Positions 17,562 to 27,100 of a stretch of DNA of 64,000 nucleotides are shown piece after piece; within the stretch, counting starts at the first letter, position 1, and every line of letters starts with the position of its first letter. The notes beneath the pieces were generated by a model, which saw only the letters and a list, made by a program, of their open reading frames with translations, ran no database searches and was not told the DNA's origin. The stretch lies in contig NZ_SJPR01000003.1 of the NCBI RefSeq assembly GCF_007859955.1, positions 1 to 64,000 of the forward strand, in the 5' to 3' direction. Both the position numbers and the translations under genes were made by a program. This DNA comes from Botrimarina colliarenosi. Its GTDB lineage: Bacteria; Planctomycetota; Planctomycetia; Pirellulales; Lacipirellulaceae.

Positions 17562-18041
17562 CTACGCCGCGGCGTAGTCCTCGGCGTAGTCGAGCACCCA
17601 GCGGTCGATCAGCTGGCGGAATTCCTCTTCGTCGAAGTCGGCGATCGGTTTGTGGTGCGTCCGGCTGAAACTTTCCTTGTTGCGGATGGCGCCCTTGGCG
17701 GTCACGTCGATGACGTGGAACTCGTTGAAGGGCCCGACCAGCAGCTGCAGCCGGCTGTAGAAGTTCTGGCGCTTGCCGCGTACGACGATCAGGTCGTCAC
17801 GGTGGATGCCTGAGCCCCAGCCGCGATCCTCGACCAGCGACTCAAGCTTGAAGCCGGGCAGGTTGTCGGCCAATTCGCGCAGCCGTATCTCGATGTGCTC
17901 GGTCAGCAGCAGCCGGTGCTGCGAGTGGAGCCGGCGTTGCTCCTCTTCGCTGAGCGCGTCGGCGGCCGCCTCGAACTCTTTCTCGGCGCGGAGGCTGTGG
18001 CCACGCTGTGTGGCGCGTTTGAGTCGTTCGCTGAAATCCAT
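17562..18041 (-). CDS. conserved hypothetical protein
   Basis: The 159-residue protein has a helical, charged N-terminal half (RAEKEFEAAADALSEEEQRRLHSQHRLLLTEHI is one long predicted helix region). The C-terminal half is mixed alpha/beta with EDRGWGSGIHRDDL and a Trp-rich end. No signal peptide or catalytic signature is seen. I recognise the style as a planctomycete-conserved protein but know no function. It converges on the deiminase gene and lies just downstream of the Uma2 gene. Confidence 0.65.
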   Translation of the reverse strand: MDFSERLKRATQRGHSLRAEKEFEAAADALSEEEQRRLHSQHRLLLTEHIEIRLRELADNLPGFKLESLVEDRGWGSGIHRDDLIVVRGKRQNFYSRLQLLVGPFNEFHVIDVTAKGAIRNKESFSRTHHKPIADFDEEEFRQLIDRWVLDYAEDYAAA

Positions 18042-18046
18042 GCCGC

Positions 18047-18634
18047 TCAGTTTTCCTTGCCTTCGAACGAGACTTTGTCGTAAATGTCGCGGAGCGTCAG
18101 AACCACCTCGGCCGTCACGAGCCGGACCTCGCTGTCGAGGCCTTCGGTGGGGTTGAACCGCCAGGCGCCGTCATCGAGCCGAGTGAAGTGCTCGACCTGC
18201 GGGGCGTCTTGCGACACCAGCAGGTACTCTTTGAGCGACGGGAGGTTGCGGTAGCTGGCGAACTTGTCGCCCCGATCGTACTCGGCGGTTGACTTGCTGA
18301 GGATCTCGAAGATCGCGTTTGGATTTAGCAGCGTGTCGAGGACATCGTCCTCAAACTCAGGCCCGCCGCAGACTACCGATAGGTCGGGATAGGTATACCG
18401 GCCGCCCGAGGCCACTTTGACCCGCATGTCGGAGATGAAGTGCTCACACGGTTTCCCCTTGAGCCCGACACCTAGAAGCGTGCCGATATTTGCCGCTATC
18501 CGATTGTGATTCCTGCTAGCGCCGCTCATCAGGCGGATTTGGCCGTTGACGAACTCGTGCTTCTCTTCGCTCTTCCGTTCGAAGGCGAGATAGTCGGCGG
18601 CGGTGGTGGTCTTCGGAGCGGTCTGCGTGCTCAT
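18047..18634 (-). CDS. Uma2-family (DUF820) putative nuclease
   Basis: The 195-residue protein has the Uma2 layout: TAADYLAFE, EFVNGQIRLMSGAS, NRIAANIGTLL, YTYPDLSVVCG and AIFEILSKSTAEYDRGDKFASYR. Uma2 proteins have a PD-(D/E)XK-like fold and are spread in many copies in planctomycetes and cyanobacteria; their role is not established. Asp in YPDLSVV and Glu in FEILS are likely metal ligands. The gene is followed 5 bp later by the conserved hypothetical gene on the same strand. Confidence 0.85.
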   Translation of the reverse strand: MSTQTAPKTTTAADYLAFERKSEEKHEFVNGQIRLMSGASRNHNRIAANIGTLLGVGLKGKPCEHFISDMRVKVASGGRYTYPDLSVVCGGPEFEDDVLDTLLNPNAIFEILSKSTAEYDRGDKFASYRNLPSLKEYLLVSQDAPQVEHFTRLDDGAWRFNPTEGLDSEVRLVTAEVVLTLRDIYDKVSFEGKEN

Positions 18635-18708
18635 CGACGCGTCCTCGGCGGGCGGGGGAGTCCCCTCTATCGTAGCACGGTCGGGCGCCCCGGCGGTACG
18701 CTGGTTGG

Positions 18709-19740
18709 ATGGCCGAAGCCGTGACCCACGCCGACGTGCTGATCCTCGGCCAGGGGCTGGCCGGCTCGACGCTGGCGTGGCGGCTCGCTGAGCGGGGCGT
18801 CTCGGTCATCGTCATCGACCGCGGCGGGATCGACGAGGCCGGCCGCCCGAGCGCCTCGCGCGTCGCCGCCGGGTTGATCACACCGGTGACCGGCAAGCGG
18901 CTCACCGTGGGTCCCGACTACGTGGCGACTTGGGAGTCGGCCCGCTCGTTCTACCGCACGGTCGAGTCGTCGACCGGTGCGGCACTGCTGTGCGAGCAGC
19001 CGGCATGGCGATTGTTTCGCGACGCCGCCGAGCGAACCTCCTTCCTGTCTCGGTTAGAACAGCCCGGATTCGCGCGGCACGCCCGGTTGGCGGAGCACGA
19101 CGAACTGCCCCCAGTCGTGACGGCGCCGTGGGGGGGCTTCGTGATGCCGGGCGCTGCGCGGCTGAACGTGATCGGCTATCTCAACGCGACCCGTGATTGG
19201 CTGGCGGGCAAGGGAAGCTACCTCCGGGCGGATGTCACGCTCGACTCCGACGTAACAGTGAACGCCGCCGGCGTTCGGTTTGATCGCCTTGGCGTTACGG
19301 CTCGCTGCCTGGTGGAATGCCAAGGCTACGCCGCGACGCTGCCGCCGCTCTCCCCGGTGAAGGGCGAGGTCCTGTTGATCAATGCCCCCGCCCTACAAGT
19401 CGACCGTGTCCTCCACGCCGGCGTTTGGATCGCACCCGAAGGGGGTGGGGGGTATCGGGTCGGTTCAACTACGGACCACGAGCGGATCGACTCGACGCCG
19501 ACCGAAGCGGGGCGCCGCGAGCTTTCGGAGAAGCTACTGGCGTGTGGCGTCACGGGGTTCACGGTGGCCGAACACCTGGCCGCGGTGCGGCCCGCGACGT
19601 CGAAACGCGAGCCGACCTACGGTTTCCGCCGCGATCAGCCCCGGGTTGGCTGGTTCAACGGCCTCGGGGCCAAGGGCTCGCTCTGGGCGCCGGCCTACGC
19701 CGACCGGATGGCCGAATTGGTCGTGGGGTCGCTCTCCTGA
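18709..19740 (+). CDS. FAD-dependent oxidoreductase (DAO family)
   Basis: The 343-residue protein opens with the dinucleotide-binding fold ADVLILGQGLAGSTLAWRL (GxGxxG) and ends its first strand-helix-strand at VIVIDRGG. A C-terminal GLGAKGSLWAPAYADRMAE is typical of D-amino-acid oxidase-like and MnmC C-terminal enzymes. The substrate is unknown. There is no membrane segment. The gene runs toward gyrA with a 144-bp gap. Confidence 0.8.
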   Translation: MAEAVTHADVLILGQGLAGSTLAWRLAERGVSVIVIDRGGIDEAGRPSASRVAAGLITPVTGKRLTVGPDYVATWESARSFYRTVESSTGAALLCEQPAWRLFRDAAERTSFLSRLEQPGFARHARLAEHDELPPVVTAPWGGFVMPGAARLNVIGYLNATRDWLAGKGSYLRADVTLDSDVTVNAAGVRFDRLGVTARCLVECQGYAATLPPLSPVKGEVLLINAPALQVDRVLHAGVWIAPEGGGGYRVGSTTDHERIDSTPTEAGRRELSEKLLACGVTGFTVAEHLAAVRPATSKREPTYGFRRDQPRVGWFNGLGAKGSLWAPAYADRMAELVVGSLS

Positions 19741-19884
19741 CGGCCCCTTCTCGGTCGCTGTGAAATCGGGGGCGGAAAGGGTAAATTGCGGGGCCCAACG
19801 AGGCCCCCGGCCGGGACGCTGGAAGCGACGAGTTTTGCCCCGCGGCCGGCGGGCCCCGCACTGCGACACCGAAGGAACCTGCGC

Positions 19885-22644
19885 GTGGCCGACGACGAAG
19901 TGAACGGACCGGACGACATCGAAGAGGGCCCTGCCCCCTCCAGGAGGCCCGCCACCAACGACGACGTCCCCGAAGGGGGCGTCCTGCTCAAGCCCGGCTT
20001 CGACCCGGTCAACGAGGCGATCGCCCTGCGGCTGGTCGACCTGCCGATTGAGGACGAGCTCAAGCAGTCGTACCTGACCTACGCGATGAGCGTCATCGTC
20101 AGCCGCGCGCTGCCCGACGTGCGCGACGGGCTGAAGCCGTCACAGCGGCGGATCCTCGTCGCCATGAACGACCTGGGCCTCACCCCCGGCGGCAGCACCA
20201 GCAAGTGCGCCGGTATCGTCGGCGAGACGATGAAGCGTTACCACCCGCACGGCGACGGGGCGATCTACCCGACGCTCGTCCGGATGGCCCAAGAGTGGTC
20301 GACGCGGTGCCTGCTGATTTCTCCGCAGGGGAACTTCGGCAGCATCGCCGGTTTGCCGCCGGCCGCCATGCGGTACACGGAAGCCCGTCTTTCGAACGTC
20401 GCGGCGATGATGCTCGAGGACATGAAACTCGACACCGTCGACTTCATCCCGACCTACGACGAAAAGCTCACCGAGCCGACGGTCCTGCCGTCGAAGTTCC
20501 CCAACCTGATCGTTAACGGTTCGGGCGGCATCGCGGTCGGCATGGCCACGAGCATCCCGCCGCACAACCTGGGCGAGGTCTGCCGCGGCATCATCGCGTT
20601 GCTCGACAATCCGGAGATCGGCATCTTCGAATTGATGGAGCACATCCCGGGGCCCGACTTCCCGACCGGCGGCGTCCTCTGCGGCCGCAGCGGCATCGTC
20701 AAGGGCTACACCACCGGCCGCAGCACGGTGGTGCTCCGCGCGAAGACCACGATCGAGGACGACAAAAAGAAGAAGCGGATCCTCATCCACGAGATCCCCT
20801 ACCAGCAGTCGCGCGACGGCGTCATCAAGAAGATCGCCGGCCTGGTGAACGAGGGGCGGATCGCCGGCGTCAGCGCCGTCCGCGACGAGTCGGACCTCAA
20901 CGAGCCGGTCCGCGTCATCATCGAGCTGAAGCGCGACGCCGACCCCGACGTGGTGCTCAACCAGCTCTACAAGTTCTCGCCGCTGCAAGACTCGCAGAGC
21001 GTCATCTTCTTGGCCCTCGTCGACGGCAAGCCGCGGGTGCTGAACCTCAAGGAGATGCTCGAAGAGTTCGTCCGGCATCGGGTGGTCGTCATCCGTCGGC
21101 GGACCCAGTTCCTGCTGTCGCGCGCCCGCAAGCGGAAGCACACGGTGCAGGGCCTGTTGCTCGCGCACGCCAACATCGACGAGGTGATCCGCGTCATCCG
21201 GGCCAGCAAGACGCAGCCCGAGGCGAAGATCGCCCTCATGCAGATCAAGACGCCCGGCGCCTTGATGAAACGGGCCCTCGGAGACGACGGCTACGCCCAG
21301 TTCCAGTCCGAGCGCGGCGTCGCCGAGGAGTACACGCTGACGCCCGTCCAGGCCGACGCGATCCTCAAGATGACGCTCGGCCAGCTCGTCAACCTCGAGC
21401 AAGAGAAGCTCGCCGAAGAGCACGCCCAGCTGCTCATCGAGATCGGCGAGTACCTCGACATCCTCGGCGACGAGAAGCGGATCTTCGGCATCATCCGCGA
21501 AGACATGGAGCAGATCCTCGCCTCGCGTCTGATCGACGAGCGCCGCACGATCATCAGCAACGAGGAGGTCGGCAACGTCGACCTCGAGGACCTGATCGAA
21601 GAAGAGACGATGGTCGTCTCGATCACCCACAACGGCTACATCAAGCGCACCGCGGCCAGCACCTATCAGGCGCAGCGCCGCGGCGGCAAGGGGATCAAGG
21701 GCGCCAAGAGCGACGACGACGACCCGATCGAACACGTCTTCGTCACCAGCACGCACGACTACCTGATGTTCTTTACGAACCAAGGCAAGGTCTACTGGCA
21801 GAAGGTCTACAACCTGCCCGAGCTGGCCCGCGACGCGAAGGGCCGCGCCGTGGTGAATCTTCTGAACTTCGCCGAGGACGAGAAGATCGCCGGCTGCACC
21901 GCGGTCCGCGATTACTCGCTCCCCGACCATTACCTGATGATGGCCACCCGCAAGGGCTTGGTGAAGAAGACCGACCTAGCCGCCTACAGCCGCCCGATGA
22001 AGACCGGCATCATCGCCATCAAGCTCAAAGAGGGCGACGAGCTCATGGCGGTTGAGATCGTCAAAAAGGGGGACGAGGTCCTGCTCGCCACCGCCGACGG
22101 CATGGCGATCCGCTTCGACGAGTCGGACGCCCGCTCGATGGGCCGCAACTCCAGCGGCGTGAAGGGCGTCGGCCTCAGCAAGGGGGACGAACTCGTCGGC
22201 ATGGTCGTCGCCAATCCCGACGCGACGCTCCTCACCGCCACCGAGAACGGCTACGGCAAACGGACCCCGTTCGGCCCCAATGCGCCCGACCTGCTCCCAA
22301 CCGAAGGCGAAGCGAGCACGGAGGAAGAGGACACCAGCTCGAGCGCCCGCTACCGCACGCAGAACCGCGGCGGCAAGGGTCTCCGCGACATCAAGACGAC
22401 CGACCGCAACGGCAAGGTGATCGGCGTGACGAGCGTCACCGACGCCGACGAGCTGCTGCTGATGACCTCCCGCGGCAAGCTCCAGCGCATCCGCGCCGCC
22501 GAGGTGAGCACGATCGGCCGCAACACCCAGGGCGTGCGGATCATGGGCCTCGATAACGGCGACACGCTGATGGCGATCGTGAGGGTGCCGCTGGAGGAAG
22601 GGGGCGAGGCAGAGGCGGCGCCGGAGACGACGCCCCAAGAGTAG
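19885..22644 (+). CDS. gyrA: DNA gyrase subunit A
   Basis: I chose the GTG at 19885 (product starts [11 protein letters not shown]) because GAAGGA lies at 19871-19876. The product is 919 residues. It has a 40-residue acidic lead, then the breakage-reunion domain with [21 protein letters not shown] and the catalytic [11 protein letters not shown] (Tyr164). The C-terminal pinwheel carries the GyrA box QRRGGKG (597-603), which marks gyrase rather than topoisomerase IV. The quinolone-determining loop reads [11 protein letters not shown]: Gly125 and Pro129 replace the Ser83 and Asp87 of E. coli. Confidence 0.93.
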   Translation: MADDEVNGPDDIEEGPAPSRRPATNDDVPEGGVLLKPGFDPVNEAIALRLVDLPIEDELKQSYLTYAMSVIVSRALPDVRDGLKPSQRRILVAMNDLGLTPGGSTSKCAGIVGETMKRYHPHGDGAIYPTLVRMAQEWSTRCLLISPQGNFGSIAGLPPAAMRYTEARLSNVAAMMLEDMKLDTVDFIPTYDEKLTEPTVLPSKFPNLIVNGSGGIAVGMATSIPPHNLGEVCRGIIALLDNPEIGIFELMEHIPGPDFPTGGVLCGRSGIVKGYTTGRSTVVLRAKTTIEDDKKKKRILIHEIPYQQSRDGVIKKIAGLVNEGRIAGVSAVRDESDLNEPVRVIIELKRDADPDVVLNQLYKFSPLQDSQSVIFLALVDGKPRVLNLKEMLEEFVRHRVVVIRRRTQFLLSRARKRKHTVQGLLLAHANIDEVIRVIRASKTQPEAKIALMQIKTPGALMKRALGDDGYAQFQSERGVAEEYTLTPVQADAILKMTLGQLVNLEQEKLAEEHAQLLIEIGEYLDILGDEKRIFGIIREDMEQILASRLIDERRTIISNEEVGNVDLEDLIEEETMVVSITHNGYIKRTAASTYQAQRRGGKGIKGAKSDDDDPIEHVFVTSTHDYLMFFTNQGKVYWQKVYNLPELARDAKGRAVVNLLNFAEDEKIAGCTAVRDYSLPDHYLMMATRKGLVKKTDLAAYSRPMKTGIIAIKLKEGDELMAVEIVKKGDEVLLATADGMAIRFDESDARSMGRNSSGVKGVGLSKGDELVGMVVANPDATLLTATENGYGKRTPFGPNAPDLLPTEGEASTEEEDTSSSARYRTQNRGGKGLRDIKTTDRNGKVIGVTSVTDADELLLMTSRGKLQRIRAAEVSTIGRNTQGVRIMGLDNGDTLMAIVRVPLEEGGEAEAAPETTPQE

Positions 22645-22710
22645 CACCGAACCGCGACCGTCAGGGAGTCGACCAACGCGGTAAGCGACCGTTATCGATA
22701 GGGGCGTTCG

Positions 22711-24399
22711 TTGAGACATCCTTCGGAAGACCAGTCGTTGAACCACCAATCGGCCGGTTGGCGCTGGTCGCTGTTGGGCGTGCTCTGGTGGGGTTTGAAG
22801 CGGTTGCTGGTGGCGGTCGTTGTGATCGTCGCCGTGGCGAACGTTTGGGCATGGGCCGACCCGCCCGAGCCGCTCCGCATCTCGGCTGAAACAACGCTGA
22901 TAACCGAGCCGATCGCCGAGGATGGGCTCCCGGACTTCGCCGGGGCGCTGCTTGACCGACTTGGCCGGGGGGTGAAGCCCGAGGACAACGGGGCGATCGA
23001 GTTTTGGCAGGCGATTGGGCCGGGCGAGTTCGACCCGGAACTTCATGCGCTGCTCTTTAGCGCAATTGGATGTGCCGCGCCGGACCCCGATCTGGCGATG
23101 ACGCCAATTCGTAGCGGGCAATCACTGGCTAACGTCGTAGCATGGTTGTCAGAGTCTCGGCCCGACCTCGACCCTAAGCAGATCAATATTCAAAGTGAGC
23201 AATTGCTCCACTTCGCACGCAAACGGCATGGCGCCGTCGAAGCTATTCCACCGCTCGTCTCTTGGTTCCAAGAAAACGCGAAGCAACTCGAATTGTTTCA
23301 CGACTCGGCTAGCAAACCCTTCTTCTACAGTCCACCGCCAAACCTGCTCACTGTGCCCCCGGCTCCTCTAGTCGAAGCTTTGCTCCCAGCCGAACAGGGG
23401 GTGCGAGAGCCCGCGTTTGGGCTTGCGACACGTGCCGCATGGCATATCGGTATGGCTGAGTACAACGCAGCCTGGAGGGATCTCAATACGATTCTTGTGT
23501 TCGGAGAACGTTTTACCTCGGAACCCTTAATTACTCCGCAACTTGTCGGCGTAGCAATACGAGCGATTGCTTTCGAGGAGCTTAACCTCCTGGTCGATCA
23601 TTGCGATGATGATGTGCTTCTACGGCAGGTAATCGACCGCCTGAACAGCTTGGGCGATCCCGATTGGATTGCCGATGCTCATGGGTTTGGGGAACCGCTC
23701 ACGCTTATTGATAACGTGGTCTGTTCGATGTACTCAACTCGACCCGCGACGGAGTTGGACTTGTCGAAGGATCGAAAGGCCATCGAGCCCAATCTCTTGC
23801 TAGGCGAAATCCGCAGGTGGCAAGTTCGTGCGGCGAGGATCGCCAACATGCCAGACCGCCGATCAAGACGCCTCGCGGCCGATGCGTTTGAGCGGTCGCT
23901 GGACGAGATGGCTGACGGCTTGTCCTCATGGACGTTGCTCACGACCGCCTTCTCGAGAGCAGCGGTGAATCGATCAGTTGCCAGGATACATGTCGCCTTG
24001 CTGACGCCCGCTGTTGTAGCGTCCTTCTCTGCGGAAGACCGATCCTGCGCCCAGCAGCGCCTCACGCTCCTCATCGCCGCGCTCAAGCTCCACCAACTCC
24101 AGCACGGCGAGTACCCTGAGACCCTCGATGCCTTGACGCCAGAGCCCCTCGCCGAGATCCCGCTCGATCCATTCACTAACGAGCCCTTCCGCTACGAACG
24201 CCGCGACGAGGGCTTTGCGATCTGGAGTCTTGGGCACAACGGCGTCGATGACGGTGGCAGCGACCGATCGGGCGAGTTCGTCGCGGGCGACTACGCCCCG
24301 ATCGATTGGACCGGCGAGCGTCCCAAGCCGGACGGACCTGACGACGTGGTCGTCCGGCTGCCGGTGCCGCGGTTGGAGCTGCCGGGTGTGGTGCGTTGA
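22711..24399 (+). CDS. membrane-anchored protein with a pseudopilin-like C-terminal part
   Basis: The 562-residue protein (TTG start with AGGGG upstream) has one N-terminal membrane helix (about 20-48) and a long helical middle without known motifs. The C-terminal segment (about 451-520) resembles the end of type II secretion major pseudopilins: ALKLHQLQHGEYPETLDAL, then DPFTNEPFRYERRDEGFAIW, then GHNGVDDGG. The middle has clearly lower GC than its neighbours. This layout recurs in planctomycete hypothetical proteins. The function is unknown. Confidence 0.7.
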   Translation: MRHPSEDQSLNHQSAGWRWSLLGVLWWGLKRLLVAVVVIVAVANVWAWADPPEPLRISAETTLITEPIAEDGLPDFAGALLDRLGRGVKPEDNGAIEFWQAIGPGEFDPELHALLFSAIGCAAPDPDLAMTPIRSGQSLANVVAWLSESRPDLDPKQINIQSEQLLHFARKRHGAVEAIPPLVSWFQENAKQLELFHDSASKPFFYSPPPNLLTVPPAPLVEALLPAEQGVREPAFGLATRAAWHIGMAEYNAAWRDLNTILVFGERFTSEPLITPQLVGVAIRAIAFEELNLLVDHCDDDVLLRQVIDRLNSLGDPDWIADAHGFGEPLTLIDNVVCSMYSTRPATELDLSKDRKAIEPNLLLGEIRRWQVRAARIANMPDRRSRRLAADAFERSLDEMADGLSSWTLLTTAFSRAAVNRSVARIHVALLTPAVVASFSAEDRSCAQQRLTLLIAALKLHQLQHGEYPETLDALTPEPLAEIPLDPFTNEPFRYERRDEGFAIWSLGHNGVDDGGSDRSGEFVAGDYAPIDWTGERPKPDGPDDVVVRLPVPRLELPGVVR

Positions 24400-24415
24400 G
24401 ATCGTTCGGCGGTTC

Positions 24416-24502
24416 ACTCCCCGGGCTCGCGCCCGGGGCTCAGGCCCAACGGAATGGCTGCCTGTCTAGTCGATCGGAGCCTCGGGCGCGAGCCCGGGGA
24501 GT
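24416..24502. repeat. 26-bp double-palindrome repeat between convergent genes
   Basis: Arms 24416-24441 and 24477-24502 are inverse complements with one mismatch. Each arm is itself a hairpin, CCCCGGGC-TCGC-GCCCGGGG. It sits between the stops of two convergent genes, where it could act as a bidirectional terminator, although no T-run follows. The architecture matches the 9501-9587 family but the sequence differs. Confidence 0.85.
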
Positions 24503-24519
24503 TGCGTCAGGCTCTGGCT

Positions 24520-25359
24520 TTAAGCCGCCGGGCGCCGGCGCTTCGCGGCAACGCTTGCGAACACCATCCCCATCGCCAGAAAACCCGACGCCTCGGGCAC
24601 GGGCGCCACGATTGTCGTGAAGCCGATGTCGATGAACGAGGCGATCGTCATGTCGCTGATAAAGGTCGGGCTGTTGAGCCAACCGGTCATGAGCTCGTTG
24701 CGGAGGTCGCCGTCAACGCTCGTGATGCCGACCAGGCCCGCGCCGCCGAGGTTTTCGTTCCAATGGCCGTTGGCCGTCCCGGGGCCGCCGTCGAGTTCGA
24801 CGTCGGGCGTGCCCGTCTGGCCGAACTCGCTCTGCCAGTAGGCGGTCGCGTTGGGGCCGGTGAACTCGCCCGTGCCGACCGAGGCGACGTTGTTGTTGGT
24901 CCAGAGCGTGCCGAAGCCCAGCACGTGGGCCATCTCGTGCAGCACGACGTTGCCGAATGAGCCGGCGGACACGAGGTTCGCCGCGTCGGCCGAGTCGAAC
25001 GTCATCTCCCCGTCGGTCGCCAGGATGTAGTTGGCGGCGTCGAGCGCCACCTCGGTGGGGCCGGCTGACCCGAGGATCATCCCAGGCCCGTCAATCGGCG
25101 AGACTTGGGCGGTGATATAGACGGTGGTCAGCGGGTCGCCGACGAAGCCGCCGATGTAGCTGCTGCCGCTCGAGACCGCCTGGATGGCGCCATCTTGGTA
25201 GCCGACGAGCAGGTTCTGCCACGTCGTCGCGGCCGCCGCGAAGTAGGGCTCAAACAGCGGATCGCCCGTGTAGCTGACGTCGATCGTCAACGTCGCACGG
25301 GCGGGCGCCGTCGTGAAACAGACGGCGGCGAAGACAACAAGAAGCGTCGGGCGGATCAT
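24520..25359 (-). CDS. secreted zinc metalloprotease-like PEP-CTERM protein
   Basis: From ATG at 25359 the 279-residue protein has a signal peptide (MIRPTLLVVFAAVCFTTAPARA). It carries a metzincin-like zinc site, VLHEMAHVLGFGTLW (HExxHxxGxxxxW), and a later ELMTGWLNSP turn like leishmanolysin-type proteases. It ends in a PEP-CTERM-like tail: VPEASGFLAMG, hydrophobic, then KRRR. The tail predicts sorting by an exosortase to the envelope. The target protein is unknown. Confidence 0.8.
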   Translation of the reverse strand: MIRPTLLVVFAAVCFTTAPARATLTIDVSYTGDPLFEPYFAAAATTWQNLLVGYQDGAIQAVSSGSSYIGGFVGDPLTTVYITAQVSPIDGPGMILGSAGPTEVALDAANYILATDGEMTFDSADAANLVSAGSFGNVVLHEMAHVLGFGTLWTNNNVASVGTGEFTGPNATAYWQSEFGQTGTPDVELDGGPGTANGHWNENLGGAGLVGITSVDGDLRNELMTGWLNSPTFISDMTIASFIDIGFTTIVAPVPEASGFLAMGMVFASVAAKRRRPAA

Positions 25360-25577
25360 CGGACGATTTTTCTTCAGTGTCGCAGTTAGACGAGAGGCTG
25401 AGAGCCGCAACGAACGGAAGTCTCGGTCAGCGTCCGGGTGTGTCGTTCGGCTTCGATTTCGATCATGGTAGGAGGCGAGTGGTGACTCAAGCAGAATCGC
25501 GCCGCAATTCCGCCTTTTCTAAGTCCGTCGCCGGCGATCGCGTTGGACGGACGCCCCGCAAGCGAAGTGGATGGCCC

Positions 25578-27029
25578 ATGCCGACCCGTATCTTTCTGGC
25601 CTTGTTGTTTGGCGTTCTGTTGACCGTCGCCACGGTCTGCCCGGGCGAGCCGCCGAACGTTGTTGTGATCTTCATCGACGACATGGGATACGCCGATATC
25701 GGTCCCTTCGGCTGCGAAGCGTACGCCACGCCGAACCTCGACCAGATGGCTTCGGCGGGGCGGATTTTCACCGACTTCCACGCGGCGACCGCCGTGTGCA
25801 GCGCGTCGCGCGCAGCTCTGTTGACGGGTTGCTATCCCGAGCGGGTGAGCGTCTTGGGCGCGCTGGGGCCCAACTCGCCCGTTGGCCTCGATCCCGACGA
25901 GGTGACGATCGCCGAGCTCTGCAAATCGCGGGGCTACGCGACCGCATGTTTCGGTAAGTGGCACCTGGGCGACCAGCCGAAGTTCCTGCCAACGCGGCAA
26001 GGTTTCGACGAGTACTACGGTCTCCCTTACTCGAATGACATGTGGCCTTACCCGGACGGCGAAGACACCCTCGAGAACGGCGTGAAGCGTGGGGGCGCCG
26101 AGCCCTACCCGCCGCTGCCACTCTACGAAGGCGAGCATATCGTTAACAAGAACGTCACTCCCCGGGACCAGAAGCAGCTCACTACGCAGTACACCGAGCA
26201 CGCCGTCGATTTTATCGACCGCCACGCGGGCAAGCAGCCGTTCTTCCTGTACGTGCCCCACTCGATGGTCCATGTGCCGCTGTACGTGTCGGACAAGTTC
26301 GCCGGCAAGAGCGGCGCGGGGCTGTTCGGCGACGTCGTCATGGAGATCGACTGGTCGGTCGGTCAGATCCTGGCCGCCTTGGAGCGTGGCGGCGTGGCGG
26401 ACGACACGCTGGTGATCTTCACGTCGGACAACGGCCCGTGGCTCAACTTCGGCGACCACGCCGGGTCGGCCGCGCCGCTGCGGGAAGGGAAGGGGACGAT
26501 GTGGGAAGGTGGCTACCGCGAGCCGTGCGTTATGCGCTGGCCCGGGCGGATCCCCGCCGGGACGGTGTGCGACGAGCTCTGCTTGACGATGGACCTACTG
26601 CCGACGATCGCGAGGCTGATCGGCGCCGCGCCGCCCGAGCGGGCCATCGATGGCAGGGACATCCTGCCCCTGATGACCGGCGACGCCCCCACGCCCCACG
26701 AGGTGTTCTATTGCTACTACTTCGGCGAGCTGCGGGCGGTCCGCGACGGGCGCTGGAAGCTGACGCTGCCGCACCGCTACCGGACCCTGGCGGGGCGCCC
26801 GGGCGGGGCGGGCGGCAAGCCGGTCGCCTACCGGCAGGCCGAGGTGGGAGTCGAGTTGTTCGACCTCGACGCGGACATCGGCGAGACGACCGATGTCGCC
26901 ACGGAGCACCCCGGCGTGGTGTCCCGGCTGCTAGCGTACGCCGAGCAGGCGCGAGGCGACCTGGGGGACCGATTGACCGGCCGAAAAGGGACCGGCGTGC
27001 GGCCGGCGGGCAAGGCGCCGACCCGGTAG
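25578..27029 (+). CDS. type I sulfatase
   Basis: From ATG at 25578 the 483-residue protein has a signal peptide (FLALLFGVLLTVATVCPGEP). It has the metal-binding IDDMGYADIG (Asp34-Asp35) and the formylglycine motif CSASR (74-78; consensus C-x-P/A-S-R). GKWHLG, FTSDNGPW and a C-terminal sulfatase subdomain follow. It needs a formylglycine-generating enzyme encoded elsewhere. Planctomycetes have many such enzymes for marine sulfated polysaccharides. The exact substrate is not readable. The longer frame from 25377 has no support. Confidence 0.92.
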   Translation: MPTRIFLALLFGVLLTVATVCPGEPPNVVVIFIDDMGYADIGPFGCEAYATPNLDQMASAGRIFTDFHAATAVCSASRAALLTGCYPERVSVLGALGPNSPVGLDPDEVTIAELCKSRGYATACFGKWHLGDQPKFLPTRQGFDEYYGLPYSNDMWPYPDGEDTLENGVKRGGAEPYPPLPLYEGEHIVNKNVTPRDQKQLTTQYTEHAVDFIDRHAGKQPFFLYVPHSMVHVPLYVSDKFAGKSGAGLFGDVVMEIDWSVGQILAALERGGVADDTLVIFTSDNGPWLNFGDHAGSAAPLREGKGTMWEGGYREPCVMRWPGRIPAGTVCDELCLTMDLLPTIARLIGAAPPERAIDGRDILPLMTGDAPTPHEVFYCYYFGELRAVRDGRWKLTLPHRYRTLAGRPGGAGGKPVAYRQAEVGVELFDLDADIGETTDVATEHPGVVSRLLAYAEQARGDLGDRLTGRKGTGVRPAGKAPTR

Positions 27030-27100
27030 GCCGCCGCTCGCCGCCGTGTTAGACTGCTCGGCTTCGCGCACGGCGTTCGCCGCTGTGCGCAGGCCGAACG

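Noticed and set aside
20140-21930. A 596-residue minus-strand open frame
   Set aside because: Shadow of gyrA with repetitive Asp/Val/Leu/Arg content.
19885-22644. Topoisomerase IV subunit A (ParC) as an alternative name
   Set aside because: The QRRGGKG GyrA box in the C-terminal domain is diagnostic of gyrase.
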